From a virus: DNA of 39,007 nt. Where the stretch lies: the IMG/VR virus record IMGVR_UViG_3300017989_000039, positions 1-39,007 of that record. The stretch is one strand, 5' to 3'. The translations under genes and the position numbers were made by a program. The notes under the pieces are model-generated. The model saw only the letters and a list, made by a program, of their open reading frames with translations, was not told the DNA's origin and searched no databases. Shown here piece by piece: positions 1 through 7,396 of this stretch (within the stretch, counting starts at the first letter, position 1; every line of letters starts with the position of its first letter).

Positions 1-103
1 GGAAACGATGTAAGCGATGAGCAGCCTTCCCATGCTAAACTAAAATTCGTCCCACTTGATGTGTCGATCAGAGGAAATGACGTGAGTGATGAGCAGCCGC
101 GCC
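1..103. repeat. Terminal direct repeat, left copy
   Basis: Bases 1-103 are identical to bases 38,905-39,007. One open reading frame continues in phase across the joined ends, so this is the overlap of a circular or circularly permuted genome and not a biological end repeat. It lies inside a tandem-repeat gene, which is probably why the assembly opened here. Confidence 0.95.
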
Positions 104-230
104 ATGCTTGACTAAAATTCGTCCCACTTGATGTGTCGATCAGAGGAAATGACGTGAGTGATGAGCAGCCGCGCCATGCTTGATTAAAACTCGTCACGCT
201 GGATGTGTCTATTTTATCGCTGAAGCTTGT
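1..230 (-). repeat. 72-bp tandem repeats of the LRR gene, left part
   Basis: The 72-base (24-codon) repeat array of the adhesin gene continues here from 38,322-39,007. Two neighbouring units are so alike that 73 bases are identical (39-111 against 111-183). The true copy number may therefore be higher than assembled. Confidence 0.9.
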
Positions 231-581
231 TAAGCTGCTGCATCCATAAAAACCGTTATTCACAGCATCAAACACCATCGAGCCATCAACAGCAGTCAAT
301 GCTGCTTTGTCGCCACCATTATTAAATTTGATGTTTGGAAAATCACCGGTGATGGTTACATCATAACTGCCAGCGGTCGTATATTCATGAGCAAGGTCGG
401 CATCGTTATATGCCGTAATCGCAACAGGAGATGAACCATCACCCCAATCAATTTGAGCATCAAACGTGCCGACATTTTGACAAGGGATTGTAATCGTCTG
501 CGGTGAGCTGGTCGTAGTAAAGGACAAGATCAATCCTTCGGCTCCGCGTTTCACCCCCGCGATGATTCGCCGTGCCATCAT
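1..581 (-). CDS. BspA-like leucine-rich-repeat surface protein, N-terminal part (gene crosses contig ends)
   Basis: This is the first 193 codons of a gene that continues in frame from 38,904 down to 38,139; the joined product is 448 residues. The start ATG (579-581) overlaps the stop of the upstream gene as ATGA and has GAGG about 8 bases before it. Residues 1-110 include a WGDG motif (46-49) followed by a HEY...GSYDVTITG stretch, the beta-sandwich typical of the N-terminus of BspA/DUF285-type bacterial surface proteins. From residue 118 there are 24-residue repeats of the form TSFPLIDTSSGTNF-xx-AW-xx-CSSL. There is no signal peptide, so it is probably a virion fibre or adhesin and not a secreted protein. 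The gene is visibly more AT-rich than its neighbours, suggesting separate acquisition. Receptor binding is inferred from family and position only. Confidence 0.85.
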   Translation of the reverse strand, partial: MMARRIIAGVKRGAEGLILSFTTTSSPQTITIPCQNVGTFDAQIDWGDGSSPVAITAYNDADLAHEYTTAGSYDVTITGDFPNIKFNNGGDKAALTAVDGSMVFDAVNNGFYGCSSLTSFSDKIDTSSVTSFNQAWRGCSSLTSFPLIDTSSGTNFSQAWRGCSSLTSFPLIDTSSGTNFSLAWEGCSSLTSF

Positions 582-1123
582 GCCGTCGCCCTCAACTCTG
601 CATCGGCGTGGATATTACCCGCCGGATCGGTGTAGAGCGTCAGTCGGTATAGTGCGCTGTTGGTGTCGAATGCTTCAGCAGTGCCATCGGGCCAGTACCA
701 GCCAGCAGGGACGCTCACCGTCTTTGCAGTGGCGTCCTGCGTGATGTAGATCACAGCCGAACCGCAAAGCGGAGCAGTTGGTGCGCTAGTTGTGAGTAGA
801 TCGACATCCTGGGTCAGCGTCACCTGATAGATTTTGCCATCCAGCGGAATCGTCACTGAATAGGTGCTGTCGCCGTCATCGACGACAGATAGCGTTGCGC
901 CGGTTTCGGAGTACGCATCAAGTGTTGAGTCATCAATCGTCTTGTTGGTCAGCGTGGCAGTGGCGCTGTTTTTCGTTGCGTCGGACGTGTTGTCGACGTT
1001 ATCCAACGACAAGTCGCTCTTGAGATCAGCCAGCGCACGGTACCCGAGATCGTCCGCAGTGTCTGTCCCCGTCGATCCGAGCACATGCGTCGGCGTGATA
1101 GCTTGGCGCACTTGTTTAGTCAT
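578..1123 (-). CDS. Tail/head fibre-like protein
   Basis: This is a 181-residue protein. The segment LSLDNVDNTSDATKNSATA (about residues 39-57) is a motif that recurs in phage tail-fibre shafts (LGLxNVDNTSDxxK). The rest is rich in Thr, Ser, Asp and Val with little helix potential, as in beta-structured fibres. The ATG has GGGAG upstream and overlaps the stop of the small gene before it as ATGA. Its own stop overlaps the ATG of the LRR adhesin, so the two are translationally coupled. I infer that it forms the base or partner of that adhesin. No enzymatic motif is visible. It could also be a capsid-attached fibre, since it follows the capsid gene. Confidence 0.6.
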   Translation of the reverse strand: MTKQVRQAITPTHVLGSTGTDTADDLGYRALADLKSDLSLDNVDNTSDATKNSATATLTNKTIDDSTLDAYSETGATLSVVDDGDSTYSVTIPLDGKIYQVTLTQDVDLLTTSAPTAPLCGSAVIYITQDATAKTVSVPAGWYWPDGTAEAFDTNSALYRLTLYTDPAGNIHADAELRATA

Positions 1124-1290
1124 TCTGGAGTCTCCCAGACAATGGGTTCATCATCCCATTGCATTTGCTTATCTTCCCAACCCAGAGCATTTTCACTCAC
1201 AGGCTCTTCCGCCTTCCGATCCCGCCGCCGCTTCTGCGCGTACCACCACGCAAACTCGCGGCTGCCAGGGACGGCGTATTTGCGAGCCAT
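1120..1290 (-). CDS. Small hypothetical protein, 56 aa
   Basis: A short open frame with basic and aromatic residues at the start (MARKYAVPGSREFAWW) and an acidic, Trp-rich tail (WEDKQMQWDDEPIVWE). The ATG (1288-1290) overlaps the preceding TGA as TGATG and the stop overlaps the next ATG as ATGA, so it is embedded in a chain of coupled late genes. I do not recognise a family. Position between the capsid and fibre genes suggests a small virion or assembly factor. Confidence 0.65.
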   Translation of the reverse strand: MARKYAVPGSREFAWWYAQKRRRDRKAEEPVSENALGWEDKQMQWDDEPIVWETPE

Positions 1291-1451
1291 CAGTCAGCCT
1301 TCCTCGGTCGACCGCGACGCTTGACCGGCGCTGGTGCTGGTTCCACCACCGGCGCGACCTTCGGCGGAACCGGCTTGCGCTGTACCGGCTGGCGCACTTC
1401 GCCCCGTGCGATCCGGTTTGCTTCTTCGATCAGTTCTTTCTGTGTTCTCAT
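1290..1451 (-). CDS. Small Pro/Ala-rich protein with AT-hook-like tail, 53 aa
   Basis: The N-terminus (MRTQKELIEEANRIARGE) should form a short amphipathic helix. The middle is a Pro/Val/Ala linker (residues about 21-43) and the C-terminus KRRGRPRKAD contains the RGRP core of an AT-hook. GAGG lies 9 bases before the ATG, and the stop overlaps the next start as TGATG. It follows the capsid gene. AT-hook tails bind the minor groove of DNA in other proteins, so a role in capsid-DNA contact is possible but is inference. A simple basic linker peptide is the alternative. Confidence 0.65.
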   Translation of the reverse strand: MRTQKELIEEANRIARGEVRQPVQRKPVPPKVAPVVEPAPAPVKRRGRPRKAD

Positions 1452-1506
1452 GCTGTCTGCCTCAAAACTGCGGGACGTCCATGTCCCTGCGTCAATCCAT
1501 GCTTGA

Positions 1507-2508
1507 TCAGTTGGTGATCAAGAAAGCCAGCGGGACGTTCTTCCGCTCAACCACACGATCCCAGGTCGCAGCAGCCTCCAGTTCCGCCAGCGTGTAGGAC
1601 GTGGCAGCAGGAGTGCCGGTGTCCTTGAAGCCGAACGGATGCAGCAGGTAGGTCTTGCGCGAGAACAGAATCTCCACGCCGCCGCCGTTGCCCTGTGCAG
1701 GCTGGCGATCCACTTCCACCGGATTGGCCGGAGTGCCTTCGCCGAAGCCGACCGCGCCAGCGCCGAAGATAACGCTGGTGTACTTGGTGCTGTACACGCT
1801 GTCAGTCTCGACCGGCAGGCCGTCGTCGACGATGACCCGATGACCGAGGAAGGTCGGGATGGTCATGTTGCCCTGGCTATCCGGGATAAAGTCAATGTCG
1901 TCGTTATCGACCATCCGCTTGTACACCACCGAGTGAACCGCAATGGCGGTCAGCTCGTCGTAGGCATCGCCCAGGGTAAAAGCAGCCGAGGTGAAGTTCG
2001 ACCGGGTGAAGCCGCTCGCGGTCGTGGCGGTATCCAGCGAAGCGTCATACACCATGTCGCCGCTGTCGTTGGCGATGTTGTCCGCCAGTACGCCGTTCAT
2101 GGTGGCGATGAGCCGACGCTGCCACTGACGCCGCCAGTAGGTGTCGGTGCGGGCACGAATGCGGGTCATTGCATCGCCGCCGAGCGCCAGTTCGGACGCC
2201 AGATCGGTCTCGGACCAGGACTGGTTCAAAAACGCCTTCCGCCCGATCTGCTCGCCCTGCACGATCTTCTGTGCGGTGGACGTGACGTTCGGATCGTCCG
2301 AGGTCAGGTTGGGAGCGACAGTGGAGTCGAGGTCTTTCCAGAACGGCAGCTCGGCGGTCTTGCCCGCAGCGGACGCGACCTGGTCGAGCAGCGCATTGCG
2401 GATGACGACGCCGGAGTCGTAGAAAGCGGTTTTCTCAGGACCGTCGACCGGAGGCAGGTCCTGGAATACGGTGACATCGATGATGTCAGAGAGTCGTACA
2501 GTAGCCAT
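1507..2508 (-). CDS. Major capsid protein
   Basis: A 333-residue protein that begins MATVRLSDIIDVTVF and ends in the region VERKNVPLAFLITN. Its length, the N-terminal VRLSDII...VF pattern, the middle segment with a Trp/Arg-rich helix (YWRRQWQRRLIATMNGVLADN, about residues 124-144) and the late GFGEG and LHPFGF turns fit the major coat protein of siphophages with DUF4055 portals. It follows the portal, MuF and scaffold genes in the canonical order. A potential sigma70 promoter and two tight hairpins lie just upstream (2,581-2,663), which would allow capsid to be made in excess of its neighbours. The HK97-like fold is inferred from family, not seen directly. Confidence 0.85.
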   Translation of the reverse strand: MATVRLSDIIDVTVFQDLPPVDGPEKTAFYDSGVVIRNALLDQVASAAGKTAELPFWKDLDSTVAPNLTSDDPNVTSTAQKIVQGEQIGRKAFLNQSWSETDLASELALGGDAMTRIRARTDTYWRRQWQRRLIATMNGVLADNIANDSGDMVYDASLDTATTASGFTRSNFTSAAFTLGDAYDELTAIAVHSVVYKRMVDNDDIDFIPDSQGNMTIPTFLGHRVIVDDGLPVETDSVYSTKYTSVIFGAGAVGFGEGTPANPVEVDRQPAQGNGGGVEILFSRKTYLLHPFGFKDTGTPAATSYTLAELEAAATWDRVVERKNVPLAFLITN

Positions 2509-2580
2509 GTGTGATCACCCTTGTGAGTAGTGCCGGGTGACCAAAAAGGCCCACGCCCCGGCGATAGAAAATCCACCGTT

Positions 2581-2617
2581 AGGCCGCAGGCCTTGATCGT
2601 CCGCTCCCGCAGGGAGC
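2581..2617 (-). promoter_or_regulatory. Tandem GC hairpins in capsid leader
   Basis: Two perfect inverted repeats with three-base loops: AGGCC-GCA-GGCCT at 2,581-2,593 and GCTCCC-GCA-GGGAGC at 2,603-2,617. They lie between the putative promoter at 2,634-2,663 and the capsid ATG at 2,508, so they would form in the 5' leader of the capsid mRNA. No T-run follows closely, so a strong terminator is unlikely. RNA stabilisation or processing is more plausible. Confidence 0.6.
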
Positions 2618-2633
2618 CTTCAACCGTTCAATG

Positions 2634-2663
2634 CTTATACCGGTTGACAGCCGATTCTGTCAA
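2634..2663 (-). promoter_or_regulatory. Putative sigma70 promoter for the capsid gene
   Basis: On the minus strand TTGACA (2,658-2,663) is followed after 18 bases by TATAAG (2,634-2,639). The -35 box overlaps the scaffold stop codon. The same bases form a perfect inverted repeat, TTGACAG-N6-CTGTCAA (2,644-2,663), which could be an operator. Read as RNA, the repeat could instead be a weak stem after the scaffold gene. Confidence 0.55.
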
Positions 2664-3355
2664 TTGTTCCGGTTGTAGTACTCGTCGCGGATGCGAATGT
2701 AGGTATCGGGATCGGCCCGCTTCAATTCGACAAGCTCGCTGCTGCTGTACTCGTTGAAAGCCTTAATCTTTGGCTTTCCGCCATCCGACCGCCCGGTACC
2801 GCCTGCGCCATTCGCCTTGCTGCCAGCGAGGATTGGCGCAAAAAGCTCGGTGCCCATGATCTCTTTCCGCAGATCATCCACGGTCATGGCAGACGGCGTG
2901 CCATCGCGGTCCAGTACGCGGACGGTGGGCTTGCCATCCCTGATCTCGGTCTTCAGACGTCCGGCAATGTGAGGCATCAGCAGATCCGCATGGCCAGGCA
3001 GCGCCAGGTCAGCCGCCAGCCGTCGTGCCTCGGCACCAGACGTGATCGAGGCCAGCATCTGCTCGTATTGCTTGATCTCAGTCCGCAGTTCCTGTTCGGT
3101 GGTCTCGACCTTCTTCTGCCACGATTTCTCCAGCGACTCTAAGTCCCCGGATTTCTTCGCGGCTTCGAGCGCGGCCTGCTCGGCTTCCTTCTTTGTGCGG
3201 GCTTTCTCTTCGAGTAGTTCACGATTCTTCGCCTCCAGCTTGGCTATCGATTCCTGCATTGCGGCAAATGCCGCCGGGTCAATACCGGGTGCGCTTTCCG
3301 TCTGCCGGGTATCGGTATCGGTGGTGCTGTCGTCGTGCTGATCTTCGTCTGCCAT
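2660..3355 (-). CDS. Scaffolding protein (DUF4355-like)
   Basis: A 231-residue, highly charged protein. An acidic N-terminus (residues 1-25) is followed by a long predicted coiled coil with many Glu, Lys and Ala residues (about 30-105), then a globular part and a Gly-rich linker (GANGAGGTGRSDGG-like, about 190-203) before the C-terminal YSSSELVELKRADPDTYIRIRDEYY. This arrangement matches phage scaffolding proteins of the DUF4355 type. The ATG is preceded by AAGGTGAG. It lies directly before the capsid gene, as expected for an internal scaffold that guides prohead assembly. Confidence 0.8.
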   Translation of the reverse strand: MADEDQHDDSTTDTDTRQTESAPGIDPAAFAAMQESIAKLEAKNRELLEEKARTKKEAEQAALEAAKKSGDLESLEKSWQKKVETTEQELRTEIKQYEQMLASITSGAEARRLAADLALPGHADLLMPHIAGRLKTEIRDGKPTVRVLDRDGTPSAMTVDDLRKEIMGTELFAPILAGSKANGAGGTGRSDGGKPKIKAFNEYSSSELVELKRADPDTYIRIRDEYYNRNN

Positions 3356-3376
3356 ATCGTCTCACCTTTGCTGTCT

Positions 3377-4465
3377 TCAAAGTCCTGCCCGTTCAAATAC
3401 GACCGGGTTTTTCTCGCGCATCTCTTGCAGCGTCAGCGGCTCGAACCGCCGTCCGAGCTGTAGGTCAGCGAAGCCCCGCGAACTCAAGCCGCCATCCCGC
3501 AGCAGTTTGCCGCGTGTCGGCCCGATCGCTGCGTCCTGGAATGACGCTGGCTGGCGAAGCAGCCAACTGTAGTAGTCGAGCCTGGCTGGCACGTAATCGA
3601 TCTCCCGGCGATCCGCCGAGGTCCGCGCCGCCCGCGTCGCACCGCGCTCCAGCACATCGAATGGCGGACGCAGGACCGCCACCGTCGTGCTTCGGCACCG
3701 CACATGGATTGGCGGTCGAGGTCCGGAATCAATCGGGAACTCGCGCCCGTCGAGCGACGCGCACTGATCTGTGGTGCGGCTGTCCAGCGTCGAGACCCAC
3801 CGCACGCGGTCGATGATGTCTCTGTTGGCATCCCAAGTCGCCTGCCTCGCGGTCTGCGACACATGCTGAACGCTGGTGCGGACGATAGCATCCGCGTCGC
3901 GGCGGATGCGCTCCATGGTCCCGTCGGTACGATTCGCCGCCACGGTGCCACGGATCGACCGGATGATGTCGGCATTGGGCAGGCCTTGCGCTGCGCCAAG
4001 CGTAACATCAGCCGTGATCCGGTCAATGGCGGACTGCTTGAAGCCGTCGAAGAATGTTTCCAACAGCGCGTCGCCAGTCGCCCCGCGCACTTGCAGCGGT
4101 GTCGAGAATGCCGCCGCCGCGACTTGCTCCGGCACTGGTGCCAGGAACGTCACGCCGGTATCCAGCGCCCGCAGCGCCTCAAGCTCAAAGTCTGCTTCGT
4201 TGATCGCAATCTCTCTCAGCGCCGCGATCCACGCTTCGCGCATCCGTTCGATCGGCAGGTCGATGATCCGCCGCAGGATGGCGCGATTGCGCTCTAGCTG
4301 GAACATGGACATTTCCGACAGCTCGTCGAAGATCGCAATGCGAGCCGACACGTCGATCTCCAGCTCTTGCACGAACTCGCGCAGCCGATTCCACTCGCCG
4401 CTCTTCAGCCGCTCCAGCATCACCTGGTGGCGCGTGACGACCTCGGTCAGGTAAAAGTCAGCCAT
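3377..4465 (-). CDS. Phage head morphogenesis protein (MuF / SPP1 gp7-like)
   Basis: A 362-residue minor head protein. The helical N-terminus (about 1-130) precedes the MuF core, recognised by WVSTLDSRTTDQCASLDG (about 223-240) followed by PPIHVRCRSTTV. In MuF proteins this D-x-R-T-x-x-x-C...H-x-x-C-R pattern is conserved. Related proteins (SPP1 gp7, Mu gpF) sit in the procapsid near the portal and help DNA delivery. The gene follows the portal and a small protein, overlapping the latter by 8 bases, and precedes the scaffold, which is standard order. The C-terminal 90 residues carry no recognised domain. Confidence 0.85.
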   Translation of the reverse strand: MADFYLTEVVTRHQVMLERLKSGEWNRLREFVQELEIDVSARIAIFDELSEMSMFQLERNRAILRRIIDLPIERMREAWIAALREIAINEADFELEALRALDTGVTFLAPVPEQVAAAAFSTPLQVRGATGDALLETFFDGFKQSAIDRITADVTLGAAQGLPNADIIRSIRGTVAANRTDGTMERIRRDADAIVRTSVQHVSQTARQATWDANRDIIDRVRWVSTLDSRTTDQCASLDGREFPIDSGPRPPIHVRCRSTTVAVLRPPFDVLERGATRAARTSADRREIDYVPARLDYYSWLLRQPASFQDAAIGPTRGKLLRDGGLSSRGFADLQLGRRFEPLTLQEMREKNPVVFERAGL

Positions 4466-4622
4466 CGTCCCCGGCCATGACTTGCGCCTTGATCGCCTCC
4501 AGAATGCCGACCATCTCCACCACGCTCAGTCCATCCGCGCACTCGTTGATGGTGTCCACCAGCCGCTGGTAGACGATATTGCGCTGGCGCGTTCCAAAGT
4601 CGACCACATTGTCAGCCTGCAT
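4458..4622 (-). CDS. Small hypothetical protein between portal and MuF, 54 aa
   Basis: Start ATG (4,620-4,622) lies inside the end of the portal gene and the stop lies inside the start of the MuF gene. The product, beginning MQADNVVDFGTRQRNIVYQRL, is mostly helical and acidic near its C-terminus. A longer frame reaching 4,895 is open but its N-terminal part is Arg/Ser/Thr-rich shadow sequence of the portal gene, so I chose the internal start. No family is recognised. Confidence 0.6.
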   Translation of the reverse strand: MQADNVVDFGTRQRNIVYQRLVDTINECADGLSVVEMVGILEAIKAQVMAGDDG

Positions 4623-6012
4623 TGGGCAATCCGCCCGTCTCCAGCATGTCGGCGTACTCCTCCGCTGTCCGCTCGCCGTCGAAACGCCCGATCCGCTGCA
4701 TGTAGCGCACGTAATCGCTGATCGGAATGCTGCCCTGCACGAAGCCCGCCACCATGGCCTGGATGTCCTGCGGCGTGGCGTCTGGCGACACAAAGTCCTG
4801 ATTGATCTGGTAGTCGATCGCGTCCATCTCGCCATCGCCAACGCCCATGTAGCGTCCAGCCCACTGGAGCGCCTGCGTGTAGGCTTCGGACGCATTGGCG
4901 GCGATCAGGGACAGGATCGAGTGCTGTGCTTCGCGGATACCGGCGACCTCGGTTGCTGTCTTGGCCGCACTGCCCGGCTGCATGAGCCGTGCGCCGAGTT
5001 GCAGCATCATCTCGACCTTGTCCTGCATCGCCTGGCGCACGATGCTGTTCGGTGGCGGTGCGGCGAACTGGAACTGCCCGCCTTCCGGCACAGCCAGCAG
5101 ATTGCGGCTGCCGACGTACATGCCCTGTTCTTTCAGCATCTCCAGATAGCTCTCGGTCACGCCAGACATCCACGGCTGCGCCTGGCCGACGTACCAGACC
5201 GAGTCTTCCCAGTCCGCGCTGTTGCGGTAGTGGCCGATGTTCAGATCGACCAGCGGCAGCATGACGGGCCTGTCGACCTTCGGGTCGTTGTTCTCCGCGC
5301 CCACGAAAATGAACGGGATTTCGTACCACGGCTGACCGGCTGCATCGGTCGGTGTGATCTCGTCCACCACGCGCAGTGCGCCGCCCTCGTCCGACCAATG
5401 GCGCTCTTGGTATACGCCCTCGTCGTCCAGGTACAGCTCCCGCAGCGTCATGTACTCGTCAGTCGTGTACTGGTCGGTCTTTTCGCGGTATTCGCGGATG
5501 ATGACGAACTTGAGCCGCGTCTGGCTGCCCCGCGTCTCCGTCCGCCAGTTGATGATCTGCTCAGGCTCCAGCCGCTGAATGGTGGCAACGTAGCGCCCCT
5601 CCACCATGTCGCGCATCGACACCGCGCCTTCGGTCGGTGGAAACGACACGTACAGCCCAGCCCGGCTCTTGCGGATCACGTCATCGCACAGCCCCTGGCT
5701 TTGCTGGTACAGCGAGACGCCTGCGCCGTCCGCATTGCGCTCCATGTATTCCAGCACCGTGGGCAGCGCCAGCTTCGGATCGCGCCGGAACATCGTCCCG
5801 AGCATCCCCTGCACCGTCTGCGCTGCGACAGCGTAGAAAATCGCCCGCTGCTTGTACGCCCGATTGCGGGAGCGGTTTTCTTCGCTCGTATCGTGCGGAT
5901 TCAGTTCCAGCAGGTAACTGTCGAGCATCCGCAGCCTGGTGATGTGTTCGATCTTCCGCCAGTCCGGCAGCTCGATGGCGTAGTCCTCATGCGGCGTGTC
6001 GACGTTGCTCAT
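4612..6012 (-). CDS. Portal protein (DUF4055)
   Basis: A 466-residue protein with the features of the DUF4055 portal family: an N-terminal helical region with AVAAQTVQGMLGTMFRRDP (about 62-80), a central block with ISYRAEQIINW-like content (RLEPEQIINWR, about 149-159), and a C-terminal helical stem/crown. It forms the dodecameric DNA channel at one capsid vertex and docks the terminase. Its start overlaps the stop of the last glycosyltransferase gene (ATGA), so the sugar cassette and the head genes form one transcription and translation unit. The usual terminase-portal neighbourhood is interrupted by that cassette. Confidence 0.85.
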   Translation of the reverse strand: MSNVDTPHEDYAIELPDWRKIEHITRLRMLDSYLLELNPHDTSEENRSRNRAYKQRAIFYAVAAQTVQGMLGTMFRRDPKLALPTVLEYMERNADGAGVSLYQQSQGLCDDVIRKSRAGLYVSFPPTEGAVSMRDMVEGRYVATIQRLEPEQIINWRTETRGSQTRLKFVIIREYREKTDQYTTDEYMTLRELYLDDEGVYQERHWSDEGGALRVVDEITPTDAAGQPWYEIPFIFVGAENNDPKVDRPVMLPLVDLNIGHYRNSADWEDSVWYVGQAQPWMSGVTESYLEMLKEQGMYVGSRNLLAVPEGGQFQFAAPPPNSIVRQAMQDKVEMMLQLGARLMQPGSAAKTATEVAGIREAQHSILSLIAANASEAYTQALQWAGRYMGVGDGEMDAIDYQINQDFVSPDATPQDIQAMVAGFVQGSIPISDYVRYMQRIGRFDGERTAEEYADMLETGGLPNAG

Positions 6013-6713
6013 GGCCTGCCCTCCGGATAGTACGCCTCGATGACCCTATCAATCCCGTGGCGGTGGTAGTTCCACGGCTTCGTGCTTCCATTGAAAAACA
6101 GAATCTTTGTCTGATCCCAGACTGGACGGAATCGGCGGTAATATACCACGCCGTCGTTCTTCCGAAACTTGGCCTCGTTCGGCCCCAGGATTTCAGCGTA
6201 CCACGCTTGATCGGAACCGAGATGATCCTTGCTGGCTGCGATCTGGCGTTTCGGCGTCCACTGGTCGTAGACCTGCGGTCGTGCGCCTGCTGTCATCAGC
6301 ACCATTCCGCCATTGTACGGACGATGCTCCATGCTCGATCCATTGATCACCACATCCTCCGGACGGCTCAGGATGTGATCGATATTGCCCAGGATCGCGC
6401 AGTCGATGTCCATCATCAGGAACCGCTCGCCGTAGGTCTCGGCAGCATCCGCCCGCCACATGTCGATGCGCCGATGGCACTGCGGTCGGCCCTTCGACGT
6501 CGGCCAGTTCGGATTGACCACATCCGGCCAGTCTGGCAGCGGGATAATAGCGATACCCTCATCGATCCCTTCCGGCTGATCGGTCACGCAGGAAATGCGG
6601 TGCGGCAGCGTCACGTTGCGCCGGATCATGCTGGCCCACCGGTTGACGTGTTCCGCCGTGTATTGTGCATAGCATTTCGGGTCACGCCACAGCCAGCACA
6701 GAATGTTGATCAC
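6009..6713 (-). CDS. Glycosyltransferase-like protein (DxD motif)
   Basis: Read from a GTG at 6,711-6,713 that overlaps the preceding TGA (GTGA), giving 234 residues. The sequence ERFLMMDIDCAILGNIDHI contains a DxD motif (DID) in the context typical of GT-A glycosyltransferases that bind nucleotide-sugar with a metal ion. GGMVLM and a later DQAW segment also match the GT8-like/core-GT style. It is the last gene of the sugar cassette and overlaps the portal start. Donor and acceptor cannot be deduced. A longer upstream extension of the frame is shadow sequence of the next gene. Confidence 0.7.
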   Translation of the reverse strand: MINILCWLWRDPKCYAQYTAEHVNRWASMIRRNVTLPHRISCVTDQPEGIDEGIAIIPLPDWPDVVNPNWPTSKGRPQCHRRIDMWRADAAETYGERFLMMDIDCAILGNIDHILSRPEDVVINGSSMEHRPYNGGMVLMTAGARPQVYDQWTPKRQIAASKDHLGSDQAWYAEILGPNEAKFRKNDGVVYYRRFRPVWDQTKILFFNGSTKPWNYHRHGIDRVIEAYYPEGRP

Positions 6714-7396
6714 AGGACGCGCTCCCAGTCGAAGTTTAGCCGCCGCACTGGCGGCAGGCTCGCGCCTCGGCACGGCAGGGAGCGCAGGTGGTATTGACTG
6801 CCCTTGCGCCCGTAGTCTGTCGTGCTTGCATCCGGCTGCACCTCGCGCTGGTACAGCCACAGGTCGACGTCGATTCCGCCAGCAGGACCGAGGCTGCGAT
6901 CCAGCTCCTTTCGGAATGTCGCGTCCGTCCCGTAGTAGCCACAATATCGCTCGTCGTAGCCGCCCGCCTGCCAGTAGTCGACAGCGCGAATCAGCCAGGT
7001 GTTCGGATGCGGCTTGTAGTACTGGTTGGTCGCTGCCCGGATTCGATGCGGTCGGTAGTAGCGTGCTGGCCCGCCGTCCAGGTCGATGCCCTGCAATCGC
7101 TTGGCATCTCGCGCTGGCAGCAGATGATCCATGTCAGTCAGCAGACACCAGCCGCTAGCGTGCGTCATACCGAGGTTGCGGGCACCGTTTTGATTCCAAG
7201 CCCGGTCGGTGGTGATGCGGTATAGCTCGATCTCGATGCCAACATCCCGAATGTGCGGCAGTGCCGGATCGCGCTTGCTGCAATCGTCCACCAGGATGAC
7301 GCGCCAGCAGTCTTTGCGCTCGTACCGCTCCCATTCCTCAAGGTGCAGGTCGAGCATCCCGCCATTTTCAAAGTACGCCATGACGATTGTAATCAC
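6710..7396 (-). CDS. Family 2-like glycosyltransferase
   Basis: GTG start (7,394-7,396) in a GTGA overlap with the gene before; 228 residues. The N-terminus VITIVMAYFENGGML and RVILVDDCSKRDP form the Rossmann-like nucleotide-binding half of GT2 enzymes. The segment NLGMTHASGWCLLTDMDHLLP provides the expected DxD (DMD). The second half is rich in Tyr and Trp, as in acceptor-binding regions. This is a soluble enzyme with no membrane helix. It acts with its neighbours on an unknown acceptor. GT2 membership is strongly supported by motif order, substrate is not. Confidence 0.8.
   Translation of the reverse strand: MITIVMAYFENGGMLDLHLEEWERYERKDCWRVILVDDCSKRDPALPHIRDVGIEIELYRITTDRAWNQNGARNLGMTHASGWCLLTDMDHLLPARDAKRLQGIDLDGGPARYYRPHRIRAATNQYYKPHPNTWLIRAVDYWQAGGYDERYCGYYGTDATFRKELDRSLGPAGGIDVDLWLYQREVQPDASTTDYGRKGSQYHLRSLPCRGASLPPVRRLNFDWERVL

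Noticed and set aside
1639-2514. Plus-strand open frame (291 codons) opposite the capsid gene
   Set aside because: Antisense shadow of the major capsid gene, with no recognisable protein features.
4579-6030. Long plus-strand open frame (483 codons) opposite the portal gene
   Set aside because: Rich in His, Arg and Leu, no domain, no ribosome site; the opposite strand encodes a clear portal protein. It is a shadow caused by GC-rich codon bias.
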